A DNA stretch of 64,000 bases from Nonomuraea jabiensis (GCF_014204795.1 NZ_JACHMB010000001.1:744001-808000), one strand, 5' to 3'; shown: positions 38,779-47,875, numbered from the stretch's first letter. Numbers and translations are program-made. The notes: generated by a model not told the origin, from the letters alone.

Positions 38779-41031
38779 TCAGCCGAGTGCTCGCAGATGG
38801 CGGGCCGTCAGGGAGCCCGGCGCGTGGACGAGGTCGCGGGGCGGGCCCTGGAAGACCACCTGCCCGCCGTGGCGGCCCGGCCCGGGGCCGAGGTCGATGA
38901 CCCAGTCCGCCTGGCTGATCACGTCGAGGTCGTGCTCGACCACGACCGCCGTGGCGCCGCCGTCGACCAGGCGGTTCAGCAGTTCGACGAGGCCGGCGAC
39001 GTCGGACATGTGCAGCCCCGCGGTGGGCTCGTCGAAGATGTAGACGCGGCCGGGCCGCTCGAGCTCGCTCGCGAGCTTGAGCCGCTGCCGCTCCCCGCCT
39101 GACAGGGTGCTCAGCGGCTGCCCGAGCGGCAGGTAGCCGAGCCCCACGTCCACGAGGCTCTCGAGCACCCGGCGGATCCGCCGTTCGGGAAAGACCTCGA
39201 GCGCCTCCCGTGCCGTGAGGTCGAGCACCTCGCTGATCGTGCGACCGCGATGGCGATACCGCAGCACGCGAGGGGTGAACCGGCGGCCGTCGCACTCCTC
39301 GCAGGTGCTGACCATCGGGTCCATGAACGCCAGATCCGTGTAGAGCACGCCGAGCCCGCCGCACCGCGGGCACGCGCCTTCGGCGTTCGGGCTGAACAGC
39401 GAGGCGCTCACCCCGTTCTCGGCGGCGAAGAGCGAGCGGACGGTATCGAGGATCCCGGTGTACGTCGCGGGGCTGGAGCGGCGGGACCCGCGGACCGCGG
39501 CCTGGTCGACGAGCACGGCGTCGGGACACACCTCGGGCAGGAAGCCCCGGATGAGGGTGCTCTTGCCGGACCCCGCGACGCCGGTCACCACGGTCAGCGC
39601 CCCGATCGGGATGTCGACGTCGACGCCATCCAGGTTGTGCCGGGTGGCGCCGCGGATCTCGATGAACCCCGCCGGGCCGCGCGTGACCGCCTTCGGCCGC
39701 GGCCGGTGCCGGAGGTGCCGTCCCGTGGCCGAGCCGGACTCGGCCAGTCCGGCCACGTCGCCCTGGTAGACGATCTGGCCGCCGTCCAGGCCGGCTCCCG
39801 GTCCCAGGTCGATCACGTGGTCCGCCGCCGCGATGACGTCGGGGTCGTGCTCCACGACGATGACCGTGTTCCCCTTGTCGCGTAGCTCACGCAGGAGCGC
39901 GGTCAGCTGGGCCACGTCGTGCGGGTGCAGGCCGACGCTCGGCTCGTCGAAGAGGTACGTCATGTCGATGAGACTGCTGCCCAGGTGGCGTACCATCTTG
40001 ACCCTTTGTGACTCGCCGCCGGACAGCGTCGAGGTCGGCCGGTCCATGGTGAGGTAGCCGAGCCCGACCGAGATCAGGCGCTCCAGCTGGGTGACGACGG
40101 CGGCGACCACCGGCCGCGCCTCCGGGACGTCGAGTGGCCTGATCACCTCGACCAGCTCGCCGGCTTCCATGGCCGCGCACTCGGCGATGTTACGGCCGCC
40201 GATCCGGCTGGACAGCGCGGCCTCGGAGAGACGGGCGCCGTGACAGGTGGGGCAGGGTCCCTTGGTGACCACCCGTTCGTAGGCCTCCCGAGTCCTGCCC
40301 CTGAGCGACTCGACGTCCTTGGGCAGCCAGATCCGCTCGAAGCGCGGCAGCAGCCCCTCGAAGTTGGCGGCCGGTCCGCTCCGGCCGCGCGGGCTCGCGG
40401 GCACGCCCTCGCCGTGCAGGAAGGCCCGCCACTCCCGCGGCGTGTAGCCGGACAGCGGCTTGTCGAGGTCGAACAGGCCGGATTCGGCGAACGTCCGCCA
40501 CATCCAGCTTCCGACCTGGAACGTGGGGAAGCGGATGGCGCCCTCGTTGAGCGACAGCCGGCGGTCGACGAGCCGGTCGACGTCGACGGTACGCGTCGTG
40601 CCCAGGCCCTCGCACCGCGGGCACATGCCTTGCGGATCGTTGAAGGAGAAGGCGTTCGAGTAACCGGCGAACGGGCGGCCCGCCCGCGACCAGAGCAGCC
40701 GCATGAGCGCGTAGATGTCGGTGATCGTGCCGACCGTCGAGCGGGCGTTGCCGCCGAGGCGCCGCTGGTCGACGACGATGGCGGCGGACAGGTTCTCGAT
40801 CTCGTCCACGTCCGGCCGGCCGTAGCGGGGGAGCCGGTTGCGGACGAACGCGGTGAAGGTCTCGTTGAGCTGGCGCTGGGCCTCGGCCGCGATGGTGTCG
40901 AAGACCAGCGACGACTTGCCGGATCCGGAGACACCGGTGACGACCGTGAGCCGGCCCTTCGGAACGGCCACGGTGACGTCCTTCAGATTGTGCTCCCGTG
41001 CTCCGGCGATGCGGATGTGATCGCGTGCCAT
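38779..41031 (-). CDS. UvrA-like ABC ATPase (UvrA2/DrrC type)
   Basis: Twin-ATPase of 750 residues related to excinuclease subunit UvrA. It has two P-loops (GVSGSGKSS near residue 34, GVAGSGKST in the second half), two ABC signatures ([22 protein letters not shown]), and zinc-binding CxxC modules (CPRCEGLG, CPTCHGAR, CPRCGGLG...CEECDGRRF). It is some 200 residues shorter than housekeeping UvrA (about 950); the shorter relatives lack much of the UvrB-interaction region and include DrrC-type self-resistance proteins. It may remove or displace DNA-bound drugs (inference). Divergent from the WYL regulator over 60 bp with a perfect inverted repeat, which suggests control by that regulator. Confidence 0.92.
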   Translation of the reverse strand: MARDHIRIAGAREHNLKDVTVAVPKGRLTVVTGVSGSGKSSLVFDTIAAEAQRQLNETFTAFVRNRLPRYGRPDVDEIENLSAAIVVDQRRLGGNARSTVGTITDIYALMRLLWSRAGRPFAGYSNAFSFNDPQGMCPRCEGLGTTRTVDVDRLVDRRLSLNEGAIRFPTFQVGSWMWRTFAESGLFDLDKPLSGYTPREWRAFLHGEGVPASPRGRSGPAANFEGLLPRFERIWLPKDVESLRGRTREAYERVVTKGPCPTCHGARLSEAALSSRIGGRNIAECAAMEAGELVEVIRPLDVPEARPVVAAVVTQLERLISVGLGYLTMDRPTSTLSGGESQRVKMVRHLGSSLIDMTYLFDEPSVGLHPHDVAQLTALLRELRDKGNTVIVVEHDPDVIAAADHVIDLGPGAGLDGGQIVYQGDVAGLAESGSATGRHLRHRPRPKAVTRGPAGFIEIRGATRHNLDGVDVDIPIGALTVVTGVAGSGKSTLIRGFLPEVCPDAVLVDQAAVRGSRRSSPATYTGILDTVRSLFAAENGVSASLFSPNAEGACPRCGGLGVLYTDLAFMDPMVSTCEECDGRRFTPRVLRYRHRGRTISEVLDLTAREALEVFPERRIRRVLESLVDVGLGYLPLGQPLSTLSGGERQRLKLASELERPGRVYIFDEPTAGLHMSDVAGLVELLNRLVDGGATAVVVEHDLDVISQADWVIDLGPGPGRHGGQVVFQGPPRDLVHAPGSLTARHLRALG

Positions 41032-41050
41032 GCGGTGAAGCTAGGCCGGG

Positions 41051-41073
41051 TTGTGGCCAGATCATGGCCACAA
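41051..41073. promoter_or_regulatory. Perfect 9-bp inverted repeat in the uvrA-like/WYL divergent promoter
   Basis: TTGTGGCCA, five bases, TGGCCACAA, midway between the two divergent starts (41031 and 41092). It is the obvious operator for the WYL regulator (inference). Confidence 0.75.
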
Positions 41074-41091
41074 CTGTGCGAACCTGACACG

Positions 41092-42069
41092 GTGCCCGAT
41101 CCCAGCAAGCGGATGCTGGAGCTCCTGTCGCTCCTGCGGGACGGCCGTGCCTGGCAGGCCGCCGAACTCGCCGAGGCGCTGCGTACCTCTCCGCGTACGC
41201 TGCGGCGCGACATCGAGCGGCTGCGGGACCTTGGCTATCCGGTCTCCTCCGTCCGTGGTCCGGGCGGCGGCTACCAGCTCCTGGCAGGCCGGGCCATGCC
41301 GCCGCTGGTGCTCACCGACGACGAGGCCGTGGCGACCGTGGTCGGCCTGCGCTTCGCCGCGCTCTCCCGCGCCGACGGCTCCGCCGCCGCGGCGGACAGC
41401 GCGCTGCGCAAGCTCGGCCAGGCCCTCCCGCCGCGGCTGCGCCATCGGATCGAGGCGCTGTCGGCCTCCACCGAGGCCGTGTCGCGGGTGGCCCGGCCGC
41501 TGGACCTGCGGACCGTGCAGCTGCTGGGCACCGCCGCGCACGCGCACCAGGACGTCCGTTTCCACTACACCAGCCGCGCCGGGCGCGGTACGGAACGCCG
41601 GGTCCAGCCGTACCGGCAGGTGCTGTTCGGCGGCCACTGGTACCTGCTCGGCTGGGACGCCGACCGCCAGGACTGGCGCACGTTCCGCCTCGACCGGATC
41701 GATCGCCTCGCCGTTCCCGGCACCACGTTCATTCCGCACGAGCCGCCCTCCGGCGAGGCCGTCGTCTTCCCGCAGGGCAGCCCCTGCCATGGCGTGGTGC
41801 GGTTCGCCGCCCCGCTGGCCCACGTCTCCGGACGGCTGATGGCCCAGGCCGGCTCGCTGGAGGCGATCGACGACGACACGTGTCGCTACGTCACCGCCGC
41901 CGACTCCTGGGAGTGGCTGGCCGTCATGCTGGCCGCGGTGGGCGTGCCGTACACGATCGAGGGGCCGCTCGAGCTGGTCGCGTGCTCACGGCAGCTGGCC
42001 GAACGCATCGCCGCCGCCACGCGACAGAGCCCCGGTGTTGACAGTTCGGAGAGTCGGCGGAGATCTTAA
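41092..42069 (+). CDS. WYL-domain transcriptional regulator (DeoR/YafY-like)
   Basis: Regulator of 325 residues. N-terminal winged helix (1-65: MLELLSLLRDGRAWQAAELAEAL, LRRDIERLRDLGYPVSSVRGPGGGYQL), then a WYL domain around 145-215 (VRFHYTSRAGRGTERRVQPY, GGHWYLLGWDADRQDWRTFRLDRI) and a C-terminal WCX-like extension. The chosen GTG at 41092 has no Shine-Dalgarno site and sits just after the inverted repeat, so it may be leaderless; nothing upstream in frame is coding. WYL proteins sense nucleic-acid or other ligands and often react to DNA damage, which fits the divergent UvrA-like gene. Confidence 0.92.
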   Translation: MPDPSKRMLELLSLLRDGRAWQAAELAEALRTSPRTLRRDIERLRDLGYPVSSVRGPGGGYQLLAGRAMPPLVLTDDEAVATVVGLRFAALSRADGSAAAADSALRKLGQALPPRLRHRIEALSASTEAVSRVARPLDLRTVQLLGTAAHAHQDVRFHYTSRAGRGTERRVQPYRQVLFGGHWYLLGWDADRQDWRTFRLDRIDRLAVPGTTFIPHEPPSGEAVVFPQGSPCHGVVRFAAPLAHVSGRLMAQAGSLEAIDDDTCRYVTAADSWEWLAVMLAAVGVPYTIEGPLELVACSRQLAERIAAATRQSPGVDSSESRRRS

Positions 42070-42129
42070 CCACACGAAGATCAATAGGGCCGAGCGGGAG
42101 TGAGCGATGAAGCCGGGCAGCATGGGGTT

Positions 42130-42345
42130 GCTCGCCGGTGTTCTCGTGGCGGCGACCGCCGGTCGTGCGGGTCGCCGTGGGCGAACGGCTCCAGATCCGT
42201 GTCGCCCGCTCGAGGTCCGCGGACACCTCGCTCAGCAGCGGCGCCGGGTCCGGCGCCGTCATCGCCCGATCGGCGAGGCCGCGGAAGCGCGGCACGTCCA
42301 CGGCGGATTCGTCCACGTCGAGCAGGTAGGCCTCGCTGTAGTCCT
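42130..42345 (-). pseudogene. Possible remnant of an XRE/DUF5753-type regulator
   Basis: Read leftward, the frame gives DYSEAYLLDVDESAVDVPRF and then helical sequence, loosely like the C-terminal end of DUF5753 regulators. There is no start, no HTH and no intact frame. The rest of 42070-42522 holds no gene I can support; a 25-residue frame at 42430 has no good ribosome site. Confidence 0.25.
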
Positions 42346-42522
42346 GGGGAAATTGCCAACGGATTTGCCTGACCTGCGACGATGTACGCCCACAGTGACT
42401 GCTGTCCCGAGTCCCTTACCGTGTGGACCATGAGCGACAAGCCGGAGTTCGGGGCGATCCTGGTCACCGGCGGGGCCGCTCCGCGCCGCGGCCGCGCTCG
42501 CAGCTGAGCAGAAAGGCGACCG

Positions 42523-42921
42523 ATGAACGCTGACGTGGTCAACGATCTGCTCCGGCAACGTGAGGAGATCAACCAGCGTCTCCGCGCCTTGCTTGAGCAG
42601 TGGGACGCGCGCATGGGTGCCATTCAGGACGAGCTGTTCGAATACGCCAGGAGGAACGCCTGCGAGATCAAGGCTGGCCGTATGCCCGACTCGCCATTGG
42701 GCGATGGTGCGTTCGCGGACATCGTAGATGGCATCCTGGTTCATCTTGTCGAGCGGGATGAGGACGCCGAGACGTTGCCCACCGTCGCGGTGCTCGTGTA
42801 CGACCCTCGAACCAAGGTCCGTGTCGAGTTCAACACGCCTCCTGCTCCAGATGTCCTGGTCCCGCTGATAGCACCAGACCCACGACCTCATGCGCGGCAT
42901 TCCCGGGTTATGACCCGGTAG
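42523..42921 (+). CDS. Hypothetical protein with N-terminal coiled coil
   Basis: Soluble protein of 132 residues. An AGAAAGGCGACC ribosome site precedes the ATG. Residues 5-48 are a strongly helical, charged coiled coil (LLRQREEINQRLRALLEQWD), followed by a mixed region (ILVHLVERDEDAETLPTVAVLVYD) and a Pro/His-rich tail. Its G+C at third positions is lower than that of its neighbours, a hint of foreign origin. No family recognised and no operon partner. Confidence 0.55.
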   Translation: MNADVVNDLLRQREEINQRLRALLEQWDARMGAIQDELFEYARRNACEIKAGRMPDSPLGDGAFADIVDGILVHLVERDEDAETLPTVAVLVYDPRTKVRVEFNTPPAPDVLVPLIAPDPRPHARHSRVMTR

Positions 42922-43017
42922 AGGCGAGCGCCCGCCTCGAACGCCTGCTCGACGGCGACCCGCACTGACCGGCGAGGTCACCCCGGCGCGGCACACCGGT
43001 TCAAGAGCGCCGTTCGC

Positions 43018-44100
43018 TCAGGAGCGCGCCGAAGATCCGCCGCCCACCGGCCCGATCGAGCCGCGCCGGATCAGGACAGCGGGGAGGGGCACCAGGGGCG
43101 GGGAGTTGGTGGCGCCCCCGATCAGCGCGGCGAGCCGGGCTCCGGCCGCGTACCCGATGTCGTACGTCGGCTGCGCCACCACCGTGACCGGTGGCGTGAC
43201 CAGCCGCGCCCACGGCTGGTCGTCGTACATCAGGACCGAGACGTCGTCGGGTATCCGCAGGCCCTCCTCCTGCAACGCCCCGACGACGACCTGGCCGATC
43301 AGGCTGTCGGAGGCGATGAGGGCCGTCGCCGGGCGCGGATCGCGGACGAGATCCACCACGGCCTTGCGGATCGCCGCCTCGTCGTGCCGGCAGGACCGCA
43401 GCAGGTCGGAATCCCAGGTCAGGCCGCGTTCGGTGAATCCGCCGACCAGGCCGGCGACGCGGGCGGCCACCGGGGACGGCAGCGGGTGGGGTCCGTCCGT
43501 GCGGACGTCGCTGCCGTCGGCGGTCGTGATGTAGCCGATCCGGCGGTGCCCCAGGGCCAGCAGATGCTCGGCCGCCTCGCGTGCCGCGGGCTCGATCTCG
43601 GCGCGGGCGGCGTCGACGGCGAGTCCGGGGAGGGTGCGGTCGAGCAGCACGAGCGGGCGGCCGGCGTCGACCACGGCCTGCAGATGGGCCGAATCACCCG
43701 TCGAGGCCGGGGCGACGATCAGCCCGTCGACCCGCTTGTCCATCAGCATGTCCACCGCGGCGCGCTCGGCCATCACGCGTTCGCCGGTGTTCGCGAGCAC
43801 CACGGTGAAGCCGGAACGTTCGACCGCGTCGGAGATGCCCCGCGTCGCCAGCGAGAAGTAGGGGTTCTCGATGTCGCCGACGACCACGCCGACGCTGTGC
43901 GAGCGGCCGGTGTTCAGGGTCCGGGCCGGCTGGTTGGGGCGGTAGTTCAACCGGGCCGCGGCTGCCAGCACGCGTTCGCGTACGGCGTCGCTCACGGCGC
44001 CGTACGCTCCGAGCGCGCGAGCCGCCTGAGCCTTGGAAACGCCGGCCTCGCGGGCGACATCGGCGACGGTGATCTCGCGGTGGTTGCCTGCCTTCGCCAT
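43018..44100 (-). CDS. LacI-family transcriptional regulator
   Basis: DNA-binding repressor of 360 residues. N-terminal HTH (ITVADVAREAGVSKAQAARAL) with hinge helix (PNQPARTLNTGRSHSVGVVVGDIENPYFS), then a periplasmic-binding-protein-like sensor domain with the typical VDGLIVAPAS, GRPLVLLDRTL and HRRIGYIT segments. Divergent from the ABC uptake operon. Two TGAGACCGGTCTCA palindromes lie between them and are most likely its operators. The ligand is probably a substrate of that operon. Confidence 0.93.
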   Translation of the reverse strand: MAKAGNHREITVADVAREAGVSKAQAARALGAYGAVSDAVRERVLAAAARLNYRPNQPARTLNTGRSHSVGVVVGDIENPYFSLATRGISDAVERSGFTVVLANTGERVMAERAAVDMLMDKRVDGLIVAPASTGDSAHLQAVVDAGRPLVLLDRTLPGLAVDAARAEIEPAAREAAEHLLALGHRRIGYITTADGSDVRTDGPHPLPSPVAARVAGLVGGFTERGLTWDSDLLRSCRHDEAAIRKAVVDLVRDPRPATALIASDSLIGQVVVGALQEEGLRIPDDVSVLMYDDQPWARLVTPPVTVVAQPTYDIGYAAGARLAALIGGATNSPPLVPLPAVLIRRGSIGPVGGGSSARS

Positions 44101-44166
44101 GAATCCTGCCTTGCTCGGGTCGCCTCAGCGCCGGCGACGGCGGACGGATGTCTGGGACATCGACGC

Positions 44167-44196
44167 TTGACGTGCGCGGGAGGCGTCTCCTAGTCT
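44167..44196 (+). promoter_or_regulatory. Predicted sigma-70-type promoter of the ABC uptake operon
   Basis: TTGACG, 18-bp spacer, TAGTCT. The predicted start site near 44203 puts both LacI-type operators just downstream, suited to road-block repression. Confidence 0.55.
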
Positions 44197-44210
44197 TCGG
44201 GAAATCCCAC

Positions 44211-44253
44211 TGAGACCGGTCTCAATCAGCATACACGGGTGAGACCGGTCTCA
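44211..44253. promoter_or_regulatory. Twin LacI-type operators
   Basis: Two perfect copies of the 14-bp palindrome TGAGACCGGTCTCA at 44211-44224 and 44240-44253, 29 bp centre to centre (close to three helical turns, same face). The CG centre fits the LacI/GalR family. The second copy ends 27 bp before the chosen GTG of the first operon gene. Confidence 0.85.
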
Positions 44254-44280
44254 CTGAATCCCCACCCTTGGGCGGTCCCC

Positions 44281-45135
44281 GTGTCTTCAACCCCTCGCAC
44301 ATCCGTACTGGTGGCGCTGCTGGCGCTCATCGCCACGCTGGGCCTCGCCGCGTGCGGCGGCGGCAGCGCCGAGAAGAGTGCCGACAACCCCTACGGGCTG
44401 ATCAAGCCCGGGCAGTTGCGGGTCGCCAGCCTCGGCGACGCCAAGCCCTACACCTTCACCGACGCCAACGGCCAGTTCAGCGGCTTCGACATCGAGCTCT
44501 TCCGCGACGTCGCCAAGCGGATGGGCATCACCGACGTCGTGTACACCGGCCAGGACTTCTCGGCCATCCTGCCGGCGGTGGCCAACGGCCAGTTCGACGC
44601 CGGCGTCGCCGCCATCGGCATCACCGACGCGCGCAAGAAGACGGTCGACTTCAGCACCGGCTACCTGGCCGGCTACCTCACCGTGATCACGAAGAAGGAC
44701 TCCGGCATCACCTCCGCCGACGGGATCGCCGGCAAGCGGCTGGGCGTCGTCCAGGGCACGTTGCAGGAGGCGTACGCGGTCAAGAACTTCCCGAGGGCCA
44801 ACCTGGTCCGCTTCCCGGACAACAACGCGGCCATCTCCGCGCTCAACCGCGGCTCGGTCGACGCCCACTTCCTCGACTACGAGGCGGCCAAGTCCTACAT
44901 CAAGCAGTTCGGCCTGGTCAGCGCCGCCGACATCCCCTCCTTCGACGCCCCAGCCGGGTTCGCGATCAAGAAGGGCAACTCCGCTCTGAAGGCGGCGCTG
45001 GACAAGGCGCTGGTCGCGGCGATGGAGGACGGCACCTGGAAGCGGCTGTACGAGAAGTGGTTCCCCGGCTCGCCGATGCCCAAGCAGTACCTGCCCGGCG
45101 GCGACCACACCGGCGCGCCGGCCGCCGCCAAATGA
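44281..45135 (+). CDS. Amino-acid-type ABC transporter substrate-binding lipoprotein
   Basis: Extracellular solute-binding protein, family 3 type, 284 residues from the GTG at 44281. A start at 44239 would lie inside the second operator and lengthen the signal awkwardly. Lipobox GLAAC with Cys25. Then [51 protein letters not shown] and [16 protein letters not shown], classic for polar-amino-acid binding proteins. C-terminal [13 protein letters not shown]. First gene of a five-gene operon (binding protein, permease, ATPase, two oxidoreductases) under LacI-type control. The ligand could be an amino acid or amino-sugar derivative. Confidence 0.92.
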   Translation: MSSTPRTSVLVALLALIATLGLAACGGGSAEKSADNPYGLIKPGQLRVASLGDAKPYTFTDANGQFSGFDIELFRDVAKRMGITDVVYTGQDFSAILPAVANGQFDAGVAAIGITDARKKTVDFSTGYLAGYLTVITKKDSGITSADGIAGKRLGVVQGTLQEAYAVKNFPRANLVRFPDNNAAISALNRGSVDAHFLDYEAAKSYIKQFGLVSAADIPSFDAPAGFAIKKGNSALKAALDKALVAAMEDGTWKRLYEKWFPGSPMPKQYLPGGDHTGAPAAAK

Positions 45136-45168
45136 TCGGGCCGCCCGAACACGCAGAAAGGAGCTGAC

Positions 45169-46014
45169 GTGGACTGGCTGGACGACCTGATCCGCACGTT
45201 CTTCGACTTCTCGGCGATGGCCGAGGTCCTGCCGCAGATGCTGGCGGTCGGCCTGGCCAACACGCTGATCATCTCGGTCGCGGCCACGGTGATCGGCCTG
45301 GTGCTCGGCATGCTCGTCGCGGTCGCGGGCATCTCGACCGCGCCGTGGCTGCGGATCCCGGCCCGGGTCTACACCGACCTCTTCCGGGGGGTGCCGGCGA
45401 TCCTGACCATCCTGCTCATCGGTCAGGGGTTCGCCAGGCTCAGCCAGTCGATCTTCGGCCCTTCGCCCTACCCGCTGGGGATCATCGCGCTGAGCCTGAT
45501 CGCCAGCGCGTACATCGGCGAGATCTTCCGGGCCGGCATCCAGAGCGTGGACAAGGGCCAGCTCGAAGCCTGCCGGGCGCTGGGGATGAACTACGCCAGG
45601 GCCATGCGTCTGGTAGTCGTGCCGCAGGGCGTGCGACGGGTGCTGCCGGCCCTGGTCAACCAGTTCATCGCGATCGTCAAGGACTCCAGCCTGGTCTACT
45701 TCCTCGGCCTGCTGGCCAGCGAGCGGGAGCTGTTCCGGGTCGGACAGGACGCCGCGATCCTGTCGGGCAACCTGTCCCCGCTGCTGCTGGCCGGAGTGTT
45801 CTACCTGGTCATCACGGTACCGCTGACCCACCTGGTGAACTACTTCGATCAACGGTTCCGCACCGGCCGGCGCAACGCCGGGCCGGTGAGCGGCCTCAAG
45901 GAGCTCGACGAGCTCGACAGCGGCAGCCCTCTCGCCACAAGGAGCGCCACAGGGAGCACCACAGGGAGCGCCACAGGGAGCGCCACAGGGAGCGCCACAG
46001 GGAGCAAGGCATGA
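45169..46014 (+). CDS. Amino-acid-type ABC transporter permease
   Basis: Inner-membrane permease of 281 residues, GTG start behind AAAGGAG. About five membrane segments; the LANTLIISVAATVIGLVLG opening and the EAA loop EACRALGMNYARAMRLVVVPQ identify the HisM/GlnP group. The last 25 residues are a Ser/Ala/Thr/Gly tail built from 12-bp repeats that end at the start of the ATPase gene. The stop overlaps that ATG by 4 bp. Works with the binding protein at 44281 and the ATPase at 46011. Confidence 0.92.
   Translation: MDWLDDLIRTFFDFSAMAEVLPQMLAVGLANTLIISVAATVIGLVLGMLVAVAGISTAPWLRIPARVYTDLFRGVPAILTILLIGQGFARLSQSIFGPSPYPLGIIALSLIASAYIGEIFRAGIQSVDKGQLEACRALGMNYARAMRLVVVPQGVRRVLPALVNQFIAIVKDSSLVYFLGLLASERELFRVGQDAAILSGNLSPLLLAGVFYLVITVPLTHLVNYFDQRFRTGRRNAGPVSGLKELDELDSGSPLATRSATGSTTGSATGSATGSATGSKA
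45937..46008 (+). repeat. Six 12-bp repeats at the end of the permease gene
   Basis: Units ACAGGGAGCGCC (first ACAAGGAGCGCC, last ACAGGGAGCAAG) encode the Thr-Gly-Ser-Ala tail. Each unit contains an AGGGAG or AAGGAG ribosome-site core, and the last lies just before the ATPase ATG. Confidence 0.9.
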
Positions 46015-46772
46015 ACCACGCTAATTCCTCGGAGACATCGACCTTTCACGGCTCTAGCTTGGAGCTGGTCGGCCTGTCGATGGCGTACGGCAGCTTCGAC
46101 GTGGTCCGCGACGTCAGCTTCGAGGTCCGGCCGGGCAGCACCACTTGCGTCATCGGACCGTCGGGGTCGGGCAAGTCGACCCTGCTGCGCGGCATCAACC
46201 GGCTGCACGAGCCCAAGAGCGGCGAGGTGCTGCTGGCCGGCGAGAAGGCCTCGAGCATGGTGCCGGAGCAGTTGCGGCAGCGGATCGGGCTGGTGTTCCA
46301 GCACTTCAACCTCTTCCCCGACCACACCGCCCTGGACAACGTGGCCCTGGCGCTGTGGAAGGTCAAGGGCATGCCCCGCGCCGCGGCGCGGGAGCGGGCC
46401 GGTCGGGCGCTGGCCGAGGTGGGGCTCGCGGAGCGGGCCGACCACCGGCCCCGCGACCTCTCCGGCGGACAGCAGCAGCGAGTGGCGATCGCCCGGGCGC
46501 TGGCCATGGAGCCGGAGGTCATGCTGTTCGACGAGGCCACCAGCGCGTTGGACCCCGAGCTGGTCAAGGGGGTGCTCAGCCTGATGGCCGGTCTGGGCGG
46601 GCGGGGCATGACCATGGTCGTGGTCACCCATGAGATGGGCTTCGCCCGCCGGGCGGCCGACCAGGTGGTCTTCATGGATGAGGGCGAGGTGGTCGAGCGG
46701 GGCAGCCCGGAGGAGCTGTTCGACCGTCCCCAGAGCCCGCGGTTGCAGCGGTTTCTTTCGGAGGTGTTGTGA
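46011..46772 (+). CDS. Amino-acid-type ABC transporter ATP-binding protein
   Basis: Cytoplasmic ATPase of 253 residues: Walker [10 protein letters not shown] (about 45-53), Q-loop VFQHFNLFPD, signature [15 protein letters not shown], Walker B VMLFDEATSALD, switch His in VVTHEMGFARRAADQ. GlnQ/HisP type, which matches the family-3 binding protein and HisM-like permease. ATG overlaps the permease stop; the next gene's GTG overlaps its own stop. Confidence 0.95.
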   Translation: MNHANSSETSTFHGSSLELVGLSMAYGSFDVVRDVSFEVRPGSTTCVIGPSGSGKSTLLRGINRLHEPKSGEVLLAGEKASSMVPEQLRQRIGLVFQHFNLFPDHTALDNVALALWKVKGMPRAAARERAGRALAEVGLAERADHRPRDLSGGQQQRVAIARALAMEPEVMLFDEATSALDPELVKGVLSLMAGLGGRGMTMVVVTHEMGFARRAADQVVFMDEGEVVERGSPEELFDRPQSPRLQRFLSEVL

Positions 46773-47830
46773 GCAGGCAGGACGGCGGCCGGCCGATCCG
46801 GACGGGGATCATCGGCTTCGGCACCGGCGGGCGGGTCTTCCACGGCCCGCTGCTGGCAGCCGATCCCGGGTTCGAGGTGACGGCGGTGGTCACCGCCGAC
46901 CCGGACCGCCGGGCACAGGCGGCGAAGGACCATCCGGGGGCCGCCGTGCTGCGGACCGCCGACGAGCTGTTCGCCGAGGCCGGCCGGCTCGATCTGGTCG
47001 TCGTCACCACACCGCCCGACTCACACTACGACCTGGCTCTGGCCGCGCTCGCCCGCGGGCTGGCCGTGGTGGTGGACAAGCCCTTCACGGTACGGGCCGA
47101 GCAGGGACGTGAGCTGATCGCCGAAGCCGAGCGGCGGGGGCTGCTCCTCACGGTGTTCCACAACCGCCGCTACGACGGCGATTTCCGCACGGTACGCCGG
47201 CTTGTGGGGGACGGGTCGTTCGGCGAGATCCGTACCTTCGAGTCCCGTTTCGAATGGTGGAAGCCGGACGAGCCCAAGGCGTGGAAGGCTCAGGCCCTGC
47301 CCGCGGCCGGCGGCGGGATGCTGTTCGATCTCGGGCCGCACCTGCTCGACCAGGCGTTGCAGCTGTTCGGGCCGGTCGGCTCCGTGCACGCCGAGCTCAC
47401 CCGCTACCGGCCTGGCCCGGGCGGCGACGATGAGGCGTTCGTGTCCCTGGTGCACGAGAGCGGGGTACGCACCCACCTCGCGATGAGCTCACTGGCCCCT
47501 GTCGAGCGGCCCCGGTTCACGATCGCCGGATCGGCGGCGGGCTTCGTCAAATGGGGACTCGACTGCCAGGAGCAGCAGCTGGCCGCTGGCCTCGGTCCTG
47601 GTGACGCGTCGTACGGCCGGGAGCCCGAGGAGCGCTGGGGGCGGCTGGGCGGACGGGACGGACAGTCGCCGGTGCCGACCGAGCCGGGCGGCTACCCGTC
47701 CTTCTACGACGAGCTGGCCGTAGCCCTGACCGAGGGCGGCGCGCCCCCGGTCGCCGCCGGTGACGCGCTGGCGGTCATCGAGCTGATCGAGCAGATCTAC
47801 GCCTCCACCGACATCCGTCGCGGTCACTGA
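46769..47830 (+). CDS. Gfo/Idh/MocA-family oxidoreductase
   Basis: NAD(P)-dependent dehydrogenase of 353 residues. Rossmann opening IIGFGTGGRVFHGPLL, the conserved DKPFTV (EKP-type motif with the cofactor-contacting Lys) and VFHNRRYDGDFRTV. C-terminal alpha/beta domain with GGGMLFDLGPHLLDQALQLFG, where the His is a usual active-site residue. Members oxidise sugars, inositols or related polyols. It is coupled to the ABC ATPase by a 4-bp overlap, so it probably acts on the imported compound. Confidence 0.92.
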   Translation: MSRQDGGRPIRTGIIGFGTGGRVFHGPLLAADPGFEVTAVVTADPDRRAQAAKDHPGAAVLRTADELFAEAGRLDLVVVTTPPDSHYDLALAALARGLAVVVDKPFTVRAEQGRELIAEAERRGLLLTVFHNRRYDGDFRTVRRLVGDGSFGEIRTFESRFEWWKPDEPKAWKAQALPAAGGGMLFDLGPHLLDQALQLFGPVGSVHAELTRYRPGPGGDDEAFVSLVHESGVRTHLAMSSLAPVERPRFTIAGSAAGFVKWGLDCQEQQLAAGLGPGDASYGREPEERWGRLGGRDGQSPVPTEPGGYPSFYDELAVALTEGGAPPVAAGDALAVIELIEQIYASTDIRRGH

Positions 47831-47875
47831 CCTTCCATACCCATGCCTCGTTCGGTGGCCCACGAAAGGACCTTC

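Noticed and set aside
42107..42433. Plus-strand frame after the WYL gene
   Set aside because: No ribosome site, Arg-rich composition and no conserved pattern. The opposite strand holds a weak regulator-like remnant instead.
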